Shown piece after piece: positions 53,919-61,727 of a stretch of DNA of 64,000 bases (its first letter is position 1; the number at the start of each line of letters is the position of its first letter). The DNA lies in the NCBI GenBank assembly GCA_016888885.1, contig CP069437.1, positions 620,001-684,000 on the forward strand. Direction: 5' to 3'. The DNA is from Faucicola sp902506215 (lineage in GTDB: Bacteria > Pseudomonadota > Gammaproteobacteria > Pseudomonadales > Moraxellaceae). Below the pieces are notes generated by a model. That model ran no database searches. It worked only from the letters and a program-made list of their open reading frames with translations, and was not told the origin of the DNA. The position numbers were made by a program, and so were the translations under genes.

Positions 53919-55022
53919 ATGAAAACACTCAAGTTGCGCATACGAGACAAACACATAGCGAAGCTTAACCGCCTAAGCGGTTCGGTCAATTTCGTGTGGA
54001 ACTATGTTAATGACTTGAGTTATAAGCACTTACAAAAGACTGGTAAATTCTTTAGTGCTTACGACCTAAACGAATATACCAAAGGTAGCGGTGAATTACT
54101 TGGCTTACACTCTCAAACCATCCAAGCCATCAACGAAACCCACGCCAAAAGCCGTAAACAGTTTAAAAAGGCAAAGTTAAACTGGCGAACCAACAACCCA
54201 ACATCAAAGCGTAAAAGCTTAAGTTGGCTACCATTTAAACAATCTGCCATCAAGCATATTGCCACCCACCAAACAGGCAAAAAGGGCTTAAAATCCACCT
54301 TGCAACTATCCCTAGCCAAAGGGCAAAAACTAGTCATTGACCTATGGGACAGCTACAACCTTAGCCTATATCAAATCAACACTTGCGAGTTAGTCCAAGA
54401 CAGCCGTAACCGTTGGTATGCCTGTATCACCGTCAAAGAATACCCTAAAACCACTTGTGGAACTGGTAGCGTCGGTATTGATTTAGGTTTAAAAGACAGT
54501 GCTACCACCTCAAAAGGCAATAAATTACAAATCAAGCAAACGCTCAAATATGCCAAAGCATTAGCCACCGCCCAACGTGCCAAAAACAAACAGCGTGTCA
54601 AAGCGATTCATGCCAAAATCAAAAATACACGCCAAGACCTAATCCACAAATTCACTACCCAATTAGTCAAAGACAATGCCCTAATCGTGGTAGGTGATGT
54701 TAGAACTACCCAATTTAACAGTAAAAAAGGCAAACTAGCCAAAAGCGTCTATGATGCAGGTTGGTTTGAAATGAAACGACAACTGACCTATAAATGCGAG
54801 AACGCAGGTTGCCGTTTTGAAATCGTATCAGAGCGATACACTACCCAAACTTGCTCGTGCTGTGGCGATATGTCCAGTAGTCCGAAAGGTAGAGCAGGTT
54901 TGCGAATAAGAGAATGGACTTGTGTAAAGTGTGGCACATGGCATGATAGAGATATTAACGCCAGTAAGAACATTCTTGCGGTCGGGCTTGACCGTCTTGC
55001 AGAAGGAATCCCCGAACGATAG
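53919..55022 (+). CDS. tnpB: RNA-guided nuclease TnpB (IS605 OrfB family), variant RuvC site
   Basis: A 367-residue protein, shorter than ISDra2 TnpB (408). The N-terminal OrfB helix-turn-helix/WED region is followed by RuvC-I with Asp188 (SVGIDLGLKD), RuvC-II, a zinc ribbon (Cys312, Cys315, Cys335, Cys338) and RuvC-III with Asp345 (WHDRDINASKN). In RuvC-II the usual catalytic Glu is Gly259 (ALIVVGDVRT); Glu305 just ahead of YTTQTC may replace it. TnpB proteins cleave DNA matching the guide in a right-end RNA and help the element persist. That RNA would overlap the 3' end of this gene. Reading frame intact. Confidence 0.92.
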   Translation: MKTLKLRIRDKHIAKLNRLSGSVNFVWNYVNDLSYKHLQKTGKFFSAYDLNEYTKGSGELLGLHSQTIQAINETHAKSRKQFKKAKLNWRTNNPTSKRKSLSWLPFKQSAIKHIATHQTGKKGLKSTLQLSLAKGQKLVIDLWDSYNLSLYQINTCELVQDSRNRWYACITVKEYPKTTCGTGSVGIDLGLKDSATTSKGNKLQIKQTLKYAKALATAQRAKNKQRVKAIHAKIKNTRQDLIHKFTTQLVKDNALIVVGDVRTTQFNSKKGKLAKSVYDAGWFEMKRQLTYKCENAGCRFEIVSERYTTQTCSCCGDMSSSPKGRAGLRIREWTCVKCGTWHDRDINASKNILAVGLDRLAEGIPER

Positions 55023-55041
55023 AGAGGGGAGGAAGTCAATG
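54940..55041 (+). ncRNA. Putative right-end guide RNA (omega RNA) scaffold
   Basis: Inferred by position: in known IS605 elements the guide RNA scaffold covers the end of tnpB and the right end. Here two short stems, CGGTC/GACCG (54979-54994) and TCCCC/GGGGA (55009-55030), are present. The guide would be the flanking chromosomal sequence from about 55042 on. Start and end are approximate. Confidence 0.4.
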
Positions 55042-55048
55042 ATGACAA

Positions 55049-55474
55049 TTAACCCAAATAAAGCTTATCAAAATCCAAATGGTGCACCCATTCTCGTAAT
55101 AGCAATACCTTGGCATAAAACGCTAGGTCATTGGGCATAGCAGGCAAATCTCGCAGCGAGCGATAGCCCGCCAGCACCGCAAAAGCTTTTTCTAGCATCT
55201 CAGCGCGAATATAGCCGCCATTGTCATCTGGCTCAAACGCTAGTAAGCGTAAATCCTCTGCCCCTATCACCTTTAATAATTCATCTTTGGGCAATCTAGG
55301 TTTTAGCGGTGAAATAGCATCTTCTATGCGCATGATTGCCGTTTCCCATGCCAATTCGGTGGGTGGCAATGCGTGCAATGTCTGTGCAATTACGTTTAGC
55401 GTAAGCCCAATGTCCCATAGGTTATCTTGCAACCTTACACTGATATGGTCAGCATTTATCGTTAACACTAACAT
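55049..55474 (-). CDS. Hypothetical protein (141 residues)
   Basis: I do not recognise this family. The sequence is MLVLTINADHISVRLQDNLW at the start, a Pro-rich loop in the middle and YIRAEMLEKAFAVLAGYRSL in the second half; it looks like a soluble, mostly helical protein without signal peptide. The ATG at 55474 has AAAAGGG seven bases ahead and is preferred to the ATG at 55492. Its stop lies within about 10 bp of the insertion sequence right end, so the element has landed immediately after the gene without truncating it. Confidence 0.7.
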   Translation of the reverse strand: MLVLTINADHISVRLQDNLWDIGLTLNVIAQTLHALPPTELAWETAIMRIEDAISPLKPRLPKDELLKVIGAEDLRLLAFEPDDNGGYIRAEMLEKAFAVLAGYRSLRDLPAMPNDLAFYAKVLLLREWVHHLDFDKLYLG

Positions 55475-55583
55475 AGCACGCCCTTTTGTCATTTTGATTG
55501 ATTATAACTGCATTGTGATTAAATAGCTTGATTGTCATTAAAATGTGCTCGTTTAACCGGTGGATTTGATTTTATAAAAAAAA

Positions 55584-55612
55584 CCCTTATCTAGTAACTA
55601 TATAAATAAGGG
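55584..55612 (+). promoter_or_regulatory. Hairpin that would hide a ribosome binding site
   Basis: CCCTTAT (55584-55590) pairs perfectly with ATAAGGG (55606-55612) across a 15-nt AU-rich loop. The 3' arm contains the AAGGGG ribosome binding site of the gene at 55620, seven bases before its ATG. This could give temperature- or factor-dependent translation. Confidence 0.45.
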
Positions 55613-55619
55613 GATAGCC

Positions 55620-56111
55620 ATGTCAGAAATTCAATTTAATGCCAACTTAAAAAAAGCCGAAAGCGATGAGCCGCTCACTGAGCAGCAATTAGAGGAACTC
55701 GCACAAAAACGCGCCTATTTGCAAGAGCAGGCTGAAGACATCATTGCTATTGCACAATTACAAGATAACTCTGCGCTTAACTGTTTACACAAAATCAATG
55801 TCCTAGGCGGTACTTCAGAAAAAGCTTACAGAGCCGTAAATACCCGTATCATAACCGACCAAGACCCACATGGCGCTTATCATGCGGTGGCAATGGCACA
55901 GTCAACTTCGGATTTGCCGTTTGATGTGCCTACCCTCATAGATATTGTCATTGAGCAAGGTGAGCCAGCATTACAACTGCGGTTGTTAAAGCTATTTGAT
56001 AGTCAGCCGATTGCTGCCGAGCCGATTCCAAAAATTCGTGATAGTATCAATCAGTTAGGCGACAAAGCGGTGATTGCACAGCTCAATCAGCATTTGTTAA
56101 ATCGTCAGTGA
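55620..56111 (+). CDS. Hypothetical protein (163 residues)
   Basis: Unrecognised, soluble, predicted all-helical protein. The N-terminal half is Glu/Gln/Leu-rich (EPLTEQQLEELAQKRAYLQEQAEDII), the second half reads like one or two helical repeats (ALQLRLLKLFDSQPIAAEPIPKI). No signal peptide or membrane helix. The start at 55620 has AAGGGG in an inverted repeat. Followed by its own terminator; divergent from the 141-residue unknown gene. Confidence 0.75.
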   Translation: MSEIQFNANLKKAESDEPLTEQQLEELAQKRAYLQEQAEDIIAIAQLQDNSALNCLHKINVLGGTSEKAYRAVNTRIITDQDPHGAYHAVAMAQSTSDLPFDVPTLIDIVIEQGEPALQLRLLKLFDSQPIAAEPIPKIRDSINQLGDKAVIAQLNQHLLNRQ

Positions 56112-56123
56112 TACCAAAACAAT

Positions 56124-56153
56124 AAAGGTTAGGAACGCTCCTAACCTTTTTTT
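56124..56153 (+). terminator. Intrinsic terminator after the 163-residue gene
   Basis: AAAGGTTAGGA (56124-56134), loop ACGC, TCCTAACCTTT (56139-56149) and further T. Probably bidirectional with the convergent lipoprotein gene. Confidence 0.88.
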
Positions 56154-56179
56154 ATTGATAGATAATTTGACTTTGACAA

Positions 56180-56572
56180 TTAGGGACATTTAAAGGTGAT
56201 GGTATATTCATAATCATCATCGCGAGCAAGGGTTTTTTTGCTACCAAACACACTGCCAATCATACCTATGGCTTGGTCAGCCGCGCGTCCCATGTTTTCA
56301 TCCAACACGCCGTTATACTGGTAGCTATCGGTCAACACAATGGGCGATTTTCCGCGGCACTGCTCGGTTGCGATATGTAACGCGTTTAGTTTGGCGATAT
56401 TTTTACTTTTGCCTAACCCCGTGGTTTCTAATGTGTTGTTCGCGCGCTGTAGCACGGGCAAATTAGTGGGTGTACTTTGACAAGCGGATAAACTCACTGC
56501 TGCGACTAGCGCGATAGTTGTGATTTTTAATGGGGTGATTTTTAATAAAGACGATTTGAGCGATGATTTCAT
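56180..56572 (-). CDS. Hypothetical lipoprotein
   Basis: A 130-residue protein (ATG 56572) with a lipoprotein signal peptide: basic N terminus, hydrophobic ITTIALVAAVSL and lipobox LSAC, so Cys would be lipidated. The mature part (NTLETTGLGKSKNIAKLNALHIA ... EYTITFKCP) contains two Cys, possibly a disulfide. The Ala-rich segment followed by Cys resembles small outer-membrane lipoproteins such as YecR only loosely. Function unknown. A start 15 codons upstream (56617) is possible; neither has a strong ribosome binding site. Confidence 0.72.
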   Translation of the reverse strand: MKSSLKSSLLKITPLKITTIALVAAVSLSACQSTPTNLPVLQRANNTLETTGLGKSKNIAKLNALHIATEQCRGKSPIVLTDSYQYNGVLDENMGRAADQAIGMIGSVFGSKKTLARDDDYEYTITFKCP

Positions 56573-56841
56573 GATCTGCAGGCTGTCCCTTTTCGATAGC
56601 GGTGTTAAGTTTTTCATCAATTATCAACAATACAGGCAAACTCACCATGTCAATAATAGAATTTGATTGATGGCTTGTATTAGTGTGTGGTAAAAAGTGA
56701 GCCGCCGCAAGTGGTCTTACAAATCATAAAATCCGCGCAACAATTGGCTGGTTTGTTGATTTTCAAACTAGCTATTTTGGGTGAAATTGGTTAGCATGAT
56801 GGGTGGTTTTTTTAACGTTTTTTGCTTAGATTAGGACGATT

Positions 56842-57537
56842 ATGCGCTCACCTGCCCATTCATTAACCCATTCGCAATTAATAGATGCCCCTTGCGGTAA
56901 GCTTGAAGTTGACGCGCTTTGGCAAGCTGACTCAACGGGCGTTGCCAACCCAAACGCCGCGTCGGTTGAGCGTGTTGCCATTCTTTGTCACCCAAACCCA
57001 TTGCAAGAAGGCACGATGATGAATAAAGTAGTGACCACCATGTATCGTTTTGCCCGCGACCAAAACATGCACGTGGTACGCTTTAATTTTCGCGGTGTGG
57101 GACAGTCAACGGGCGAGTATGGCAATGTGACAGGTGAAATCGAAGACGCGTTAACCGTACTTCAATGGATTCATAGCCAAACCGAGGCGCGCAAGCTATG
57201 GATTGGCGGATTTTCGTTTGGCGGATTTATCGCCGCCAAGCTTGCCCAGCTTGTCAATGAACAAGGCGCATTTTTGGGAGTGGATGATTTTGACATCACG
57301 GATTTGGCCTTGATTGCCCCTTCTATTGAAAAAAACGACACCTCAGATTTGCTACTGCCCACCGCACAAACCTTTATGATTTATGGTGCGAATGATGAGG
57401 TGATTGCGCCAAGCTCGCTACAACAATTTGGGGAAAACTTTGGTATTCAAACGCACATCATTGACGATACAGGGCACTTTTTTCATGGTAAATTAGGGGA
57501 ATTAAAACAGCTGCTTGAAGCGTTAAGTAGCAAATAA
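56842..57537 (+). CDS. Alpha/beta hydrolase
   Basis: A 231-residue hydrolase related to the dienelactone-hydrolase-like YqiA/CocE short forms. It has CHPNPLQEGTMMNKVV near the N terminus (oxyanion region), FNFRGVGQSTGEYGN, the nucleophile elbow GFSFGG, and candidate acid/base residues in YGANDEVIAPSSL and DDTGHFFHGK (His). No signal peptide. The substrate is unknown. It is unlinked to its neighbours by distance (200 bp to zapE). Confidence 0.85.
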   Translation: MRSPAHSLTHSQLIDAPCGKLEVDALWQADSTGVANPNAASVERVAILCHPNPLQEGTMMNKVVTTMYRFARDQNMHVVRFNFRGVGQSTGEYGNVTGEIEDALTVLQWIHSQTEARKLWIGGFSFGGFIAAKLAQLVNEQGAFLGVDDFDITDLALIAPSIEKNDTSDLLLPTAQTFMIYGANDEVIAPSSLQQFGENFGIQTHIIDDTGHFFHGKLGELKQLLEALSSK

Positions 57538-57737
57538 CGCAGTTTTTATTTTATCCTAGTTTCTGATTTGTGTTTTTGATGGGTGTTTTTGATTCGGGTT
57601 TTTGGTGTATTTGACATCGTGAGCTATTTGGCACCTTAATGCCGTCTATTTAATCGCCTCTATTTATTGAATACCCCTACGTCAAAGCACGTTGAAATGG
57701 AATTTTGACAACTTTTTAATTTACGCTGAGAGATAAC

Positions 57738-58862
57738 ATGCCCAACTCAAATTTACGACCTCTACAACGCTATGAGCTTGCGCTAAAATCTGGTGAGTTT
57801 AGCGAAGATGCACAGCAGCGGGCTGCGATGACTTATTTGGATAATGTCTATGAACAAATCATGGACAACCGCGCCAAACAACGTGGGCTATTTAGCTTTT
57901 TAAGACGTACTGAGCCGCCCAAAGGGCTATATATGTGGGGCGGCGTGGGTCGTGGTAAGACTTGGATGATGGATATGTTTTTTGAGTCAGTGCCTGCCGA
58001 CAACAAAATGCGCCAACACTTTCATCACTTTATGAAGCGGGTGCACGCCGAGCTTAATAAGCTACAAGGTCAACAAGACCCGCTACAAAAAGTCGCCGAT
58101 ATCATCCATAATGAAGCGGATGTGATTTGTTTTGATGAATTTTTTGTCTCCAATGTCTCCGATGCGATGATTTTGGGTGATTTGTTTACCATGCTATTTA
58201 AAAAAGGCATCACCTTGGTTGCCACATCAAACATCGCACCAAATGGCTTATATAAAAATGGTATTCACCGTGACCGTTTTTTACCTGCCATTGCCGAAGT
58301 TGAAAAAAACTGTACGGTCATGAACATTGACAGTGGCATCGACTACCGTCTGCGCGTATTGCAGCAAGCCGAACTTTACGTGTCTCCGTTGACCAAAGAA
58401 AACATCCACTGGCTTGCCAACCGCTTTACCGCACTAAGCAACAACCAACACATTATCCAAGACCCCATTCACATCAATGGTCGTGATATCGCCATCAAAG
58501 GTCGTACCGAAAACACCCTGTACGTTGATTTTCGGGCATTATGTATGCAGCCGCGCTCAGCCAGCGATTTTATTGAAATCGCCAATGAGTTTAGCACGGT
58601 GCTGGTGGATGATGTGCCCATACTAAACGATATTATCGCTGATCCGACAAGGCGCTTTATTTACCTTGTCGATGAGTTTTATGATCGCCGCGTCAAGCTT
58701 TTGGTACGTGCAGAACAGCCGATTTTACAACTGTATGATGGGCAAAAATTGGCGTTTGAGATTGAGCGCACGCGCTCACGGCTGTTAGAGATGCAATCAG
58801 AAGAATATCTCAAAGCGGAACATCGTTTGGATGAGATAAAAAAAGAAGATATGACCATTTAA
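57738..58862 (+). CDS. zapE: Cell division protein ZapE (AFG1-like ATPase)
   Basis: A 374-residue P-loop ATPase of the AFG1 family, which in E. coli binds the FtsZ ring and is needed under stress. Walker A GVGRGKT (69-75) in LYMWGGVGRGKTWMMD, Walker B VICFDEFFVSNVSDAMIL, sensor ATSNIAPNGLYKNGIHRDRFLP, and the C-terminal LVDEFYDRRVKLLVRAE. Length normal. Confidence 0.95.
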   Translation: MPNSNLRPLQRYELALKSGEFSEDAQQRAAMTYLDNVYEQIMDNRAKQRGLFSFLRRTEPPKGLYMWGGVGRGKTWMMDMFFESVPADNKMRQHFHHFMKRVHAELNKLQGQQDPLQKVADIIHNEADVICFDEFFVSNVSDAMILGDLFTMLFKKGITLVATSNIAPNGLYKNGIHRDRFLPAIAEVEKNCTVMNIDSGIDYRLRVLQQAELYVSPLTKENIHWLANRFTALSNNQHIIQDPIHINGRDIAIKGRTENTLYVDFRALCMQPRSASDFIEIANEFSTVLVDDVPILNDIIADPTRRFIYLVDEFYDRRVKLLVRAEQPILQLYDGQKLAFEIERTRSRLLEMQSEEYLKAEHRLDEIKKEDMTI

Positions 58863-58906
58863 ATAATCCAAAGCCTTAATTGTTATGCAGGTGAGTGGCT
58901 TTAACG

Positions 58907-59317
58907 ATGTATATTCCCAAAGATTTTTCCCAAACCGATTTTGAAACCGTTAAAGATTTTATTGCTGGGTCGCCATTAGCAAATATAATGGCATCAACCG
59001 GCGATTCGTTTGAAATCTGCCCTGCTCCGCTACTTTGGCAAGTAGATGAACAAAATCCGCTTGGCTATCAACTTAAACAAACTAACCCCAGTCATGAGCC
59101 TTGGTCTTTAAGTGACGCGCCAAGTGACTATATCAACGCCATGTGCCGCGCGATTGTGGGGGTTAAGTTGACCATTCATAATTTTGAAGCCAAATTTAAA
59201 CTTAGCCAAAATAAAACCTTGGATAATCAGCAAGGGGTGATTGACGGTTTAACACAACTGCAATCAGCTTCAGCGGATAATATGGCAACGCTAATCAATA
59301 ACCTCTTTAAGGAATAA
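58907..59317 (+). CDS. Hypothetical protein (136 residues)
   Basis: Unrecognised soluble protein. It includes IPKDFSQTDFETVKDFIAGSPLANIMA and a C-terminal Gln/Leu-rich stretch; no signal peptide, membrane segment or obvious catalytic motif. ATG at 58907 is chosen; a GTG four codons upstream has AGGTGA too close. It is followed two bases later by the nitroreductase gene, so they are probably co-translated. Confidence 0.65.
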   Translation: MYIPKDFSQTDFETVKDFIAGSPLANIMASTGDSFEICPAPLLWQVDEQNPLGYQLKQTNPSHEPWSLSDAPSDYINAMCRAIVGVKLTIHNFEAKFKLSQNKTLDNQQGVIDGLTQLQSASADNMATLINNLFKE

Positions 59318-59319
59318 CA

Positions 59320-59892
59320 ATGACAAATTCAGAAATTTTAGACTTTATCAAATCGCGCCGTTCAATCGGCAACCTTGTCGCTCCTGCACCCACCCGCGAG
59401 CAAGTCGAACAAGCGATTGAAGTGGCGCTATCCGCCCCCGATCACAAGGATTTAAACCCGTACCGTTTTATCGTACTTGAAAACCAAGCGCTAAACAACT
59501 TAGGCACGGCGTTAAAAAATGCGGCGATAGCACAAGGTGAAACTGACGAGAAAACCCTCAAAAAAGCCGAAAATATGCCGCTGCGTGCGCCGATGATTAT
59601 CGCGTGTGTGACCGAGTTTAAACCCCATGATAAAGTCCCCCATTGGGAACAAGTAGCGGCAAGTAGTTGTGCGGTGCAAAATCTCCTGCTTGCCTTATCG
59701 GCACAAGGGTTTGCCACCGTATGGCGCACCGGTCCACTTGCCAATGCCCCTGCAATCAAACAACTGTTTAATGTAACCGCTGATAACCAAGTCATTGCTT
59801 TTGTCTATGTTGGCACAGCCGTGTCGACCATCCCACCGCGTTCTAAGATAGACGTCACACCATTTATTGTTTATGATAATGGCACAAACTAA
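59320..59892 (+). CDS. Nitroreductase family protein (YdjA-like)
   Basis: A 190-residue FMN-dependent oxidoreductase of the small NfsA/YdjA group. It begins ILDFIKSRRSIGNL with the FMN-phosphate Arg residues, has APDHKDLNPYRFIVL and a dimer/FMN segment ATVWRTGPLANAPAIKQLF. Reduces nitro compounds or quinone-like substrates in vitro as a family; natural substrate unknown. AAGGA lies nine bases before the ATG. Confidence 0.9.
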   Translation: MTNSEILDFIKSRRSIGNLVAPAPTREQVEQAIEVALSAPDHKDLNPYRFIVLENQALNNLGTALKNAAIAQGETDEKTLKKAENMPLRAPMIIACVTEFKPHDKVPHWEQVAASSCAVQNLLLALSAQGFATVWRTGPLANAPAIKQLFNVTADNQVIAFVYVGTAVSTIPPRSKIDVTPFIVYDNGTN

Positions 59893-59978
59893 CGGCTAAA
59901 GTAGCCGTTTATATTTTGCTCATGTAAAGGGTGCCCTGTTGTCAGTATTTGCAGGACAAGTGGATTCAAGGATTTTCA

Positions 59979-61205
59979 ATGAAAAAACCCCAGTTAGCAA
60001 CCAATCTAAGTGAAAATTTAGAAAAGCTGAATGTCAATCGTGAAAAAGCCAGCAAGCTGTTTGCCGACGTCATTGAAAAAGCGGTCAAAAAGTCTAAGCC
60101 GGACACCACAGCGCTATTAGAGAAAGACTTAGACATAGAGACAGAGTTAGACCATCAGTTCGCCAACGAGCCTGCCCCCCTCAAAATTGCCGTGCTGGGG
60201 GGTGGTAGTTTTGGTACGGCAATGGCAAATTTATCGTCCAAAAATGGCTGCGAAGTCACGCTTTGGGTACGCGATAAGCGCAGCGTCAAATCGATGCAAA
60301 AAACCCATATCAACAAAAAATATTTGCCCGACCATAAGCTTGATGAGCGCCTGCAATTTACCCATGATTTGCAAGCAGCCGTCAAAGGCAAAGATTTGAT
60401 TTTTGTGGCAGTGCCGAGCTCAGCGTTTCGTGAAACTTTACAAAAAATTGCGCCCTTTATCAGCGCTCAAGCCATCGTGTCTTTAACCAAAGGTATGGAA
60501 AAAGATACCTTTGCGCTAATGAGTGATGTGATCGCAGATGAATTGCCCAATGTGGCTTTTGGCGTGATGAGCGGTCCCAATCTCGCCAAAGAAATCATGA
60601 ATAATATGCCGTCTGCCACCGTGATTGCCAGCCAATCTGCAGCGCTACGGCTTGCCGTGCAGACAGCGCTGCACAGTGCGTTTTTTCGCGTGTTTGCCAG
60701 TGATGATTTAATTGGCGTGGAGCTTGGCGGCGCGCTCAAAAATATTTATGCCATCGCCATGGGCATGGCGGCTGCCTATGACATTGGGGAAAACACCAAA
60801 GCCATGATATTAACCCGCGCATTGGCTGAGATGAGCCGATTTGGTGTCCAAGCGGGGGCTAATCCCCTGACCTTTTTGGGGTTGTCGGGCGTGGGTGATT
60901 TGTATGCGACTTGCTCATCGACCTTAAGCCGTAACTACCAGATTGGTAATATGCTAGGGCGTGGCATGAGCCTTGACCAAGCCATCAAAAAACTGGGGCA
61001 AACCGCTGAAGGGATTAATACTATCCAGCAGGTGAATGAAAAAGCCATGAAAGAGGGTATTTATATGCCGATTACTCATGCCTTGCACGATATTATCTAT
61101 GAAGACAAAGCGCCGCTTGGGGTTGCGTTAAACTTAATGGAAGCAGGATTTAGAAGTGATGTAGAATTTGTCATGCCGCATCAAGTGCAACCAACGCATA
61201 ACTGA
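59979..61205 (+). CDS. gpsA: Glycerol-3-phosphate dehydrogenase [NAD(P)+]
   Basis: Reduces dihydroxyacetone phosphate to sn-glycerol-3-phosphate, the backbone of phospholipids. The 408 residues have the Rossmann motif IAVLGGGSFGTAMANL (70-85), VSLTKGMEKDT, VMSGPNLAKEIM, the catalytic Lys in VELGGALKNIYAIAMGMA and GLSGVGDLYATC. About 68 residues precede the Rossmann start, more than the 1-10 in most GpsA proteins; this leader is charged and probably helical. ATG at 59979 follows AAGGA. Confidence 0.94.
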   Translation: MKKPQLATNLSENLEKLNVNREKASKLFADVIEKAVKKSKPDTTALLEKDLDIETELDHQFANEPAPLKIAVLGGGSFGTAMANLSSKNGCEVTLWVRDKRSVKSMQKTHINKKYLPDHKLDERLQFTHDLQAAVKGKDLIFVAVPSSAFRETLQKIAPFISAQAIVSLTKGMEKDTFALMSDVIADELPNVAFGVMSGPNLAKEIMNNMPSATVIASQSAALRLAVQTALHSAFFRVFASDDLIGVELGGALKNIYAIAMGMAAAYDIGENTKAMILTRALAEMSRFGVQAGANPLTFLGLSGVGDLYATCSSTLSRNYQIGNMLGRGMSLDQAIKKLGQTAEGINTIQQVNEKAMKEGIYMPITHALHDIIYEDKAPLGVALNLMEAGFRSDVEFVMPHQVQPTHN

Positions 61206-61238
61206 CAAACATAACTTTAAATATTTTTAGGTAAATAC

Positions 61239-61691
61239 ATGCAATTAATTTTAGTTCGTCATGGCGATGCAGGCGCTTATACCCTGCCAGACCATGAAAG
61301 AAATTTATCAGCACTGGGTCAAGCCCAAGCTTCACAGACCGCACAATGGCTTGCTGAGAACTTTGAGCCCGATCATTTTATCGTCAGCCCTTACAACCGC
61401 GCTCAGCAAACCCTTGCCCAAATCCAGCAATTTTTTCCCCATGTCCCTGTGACCACGTATGAGGGCATCACCCCCGATAACGATGCAGACATTGCCGTGG
61501 ATGCGCTAGGCGAATTGGTTGGCGACTGCATGGTGGTGGTTTGTCATATGAATATCATTGCTAAAATCGCCCATATTCTCACGGATGAACCACTAGAGGG
61601 TTTTGCGCTGGCTGAAGCGCGTGTGTATGATATGGGTATATTGGCTCCCAGTCTTGCCGCCGAGATTAAACGCTTTGTTCCCACCTGTTAG
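61239..61691 (+). CDS. sixA: Phosphohistidine phosphatase SixA
   Basis: A 150-residue histidine phosphatase; LVRHGDA at 5-11 with His8 as the phospho-acceptor, SPYNRAQQTLAQI, and VVCHMNIIAKI as the second catalytic His block. SixA removes phosphate from His-containing phosphotransfer domains. It begins 33 bp after gpsA and is likely co-transcribed with it. Confidence 0.93.
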   Translation: MQLILVRHGDAGAYTLPDHERNLSALGQAQASQTAQWLAENFEPDHFIVSPYNRAQQTLAQIQQFFPHVPVTTYEGITPDNDADIAVDALGELVGDCMVVVCHMNIIAKIAHILTDEPLEGFALAEARVYDMGILAPSLAAEIKRFVPTC

Positions 61692-61727
61692 GTGATTTAA
61701 TTTGTCAATTTTGTGTAGGACACTTCT

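Larger units (their letters stand above)
53398..55041. mobile_element. IS200/IS605-family insertion sequence with divergent tnpA and tnpB
   Basis: The two genes are arranged tnpA (minus) and tnpB (plus), as in IS605 proper. At the tnpA end the hairpin CCACCG-ACTTCAGG-CGGTGG (53398-53417) resembles the imperfect palindromes at ends of this family; at the tnpB end lie CGGTC/GACCG (54979-54994) and TCCCC/GGGGA (55009-55030). The element sits between the ppc terminator and the stop codon of the next gene at 55049, so it interrupts no gene. Exact ends are not determined; IS605-type elements have no terminal inverted repeats or target duplication. Confidence 0.8.

Noticed and set aside
53919..55022. 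TnpB as a Cas12 effector of a CRISPR system
   Set aside because: Size (367 residues), adjacent tnpA and absence of repeats or cas1/cas2 fit a transposon-borne TnpB.
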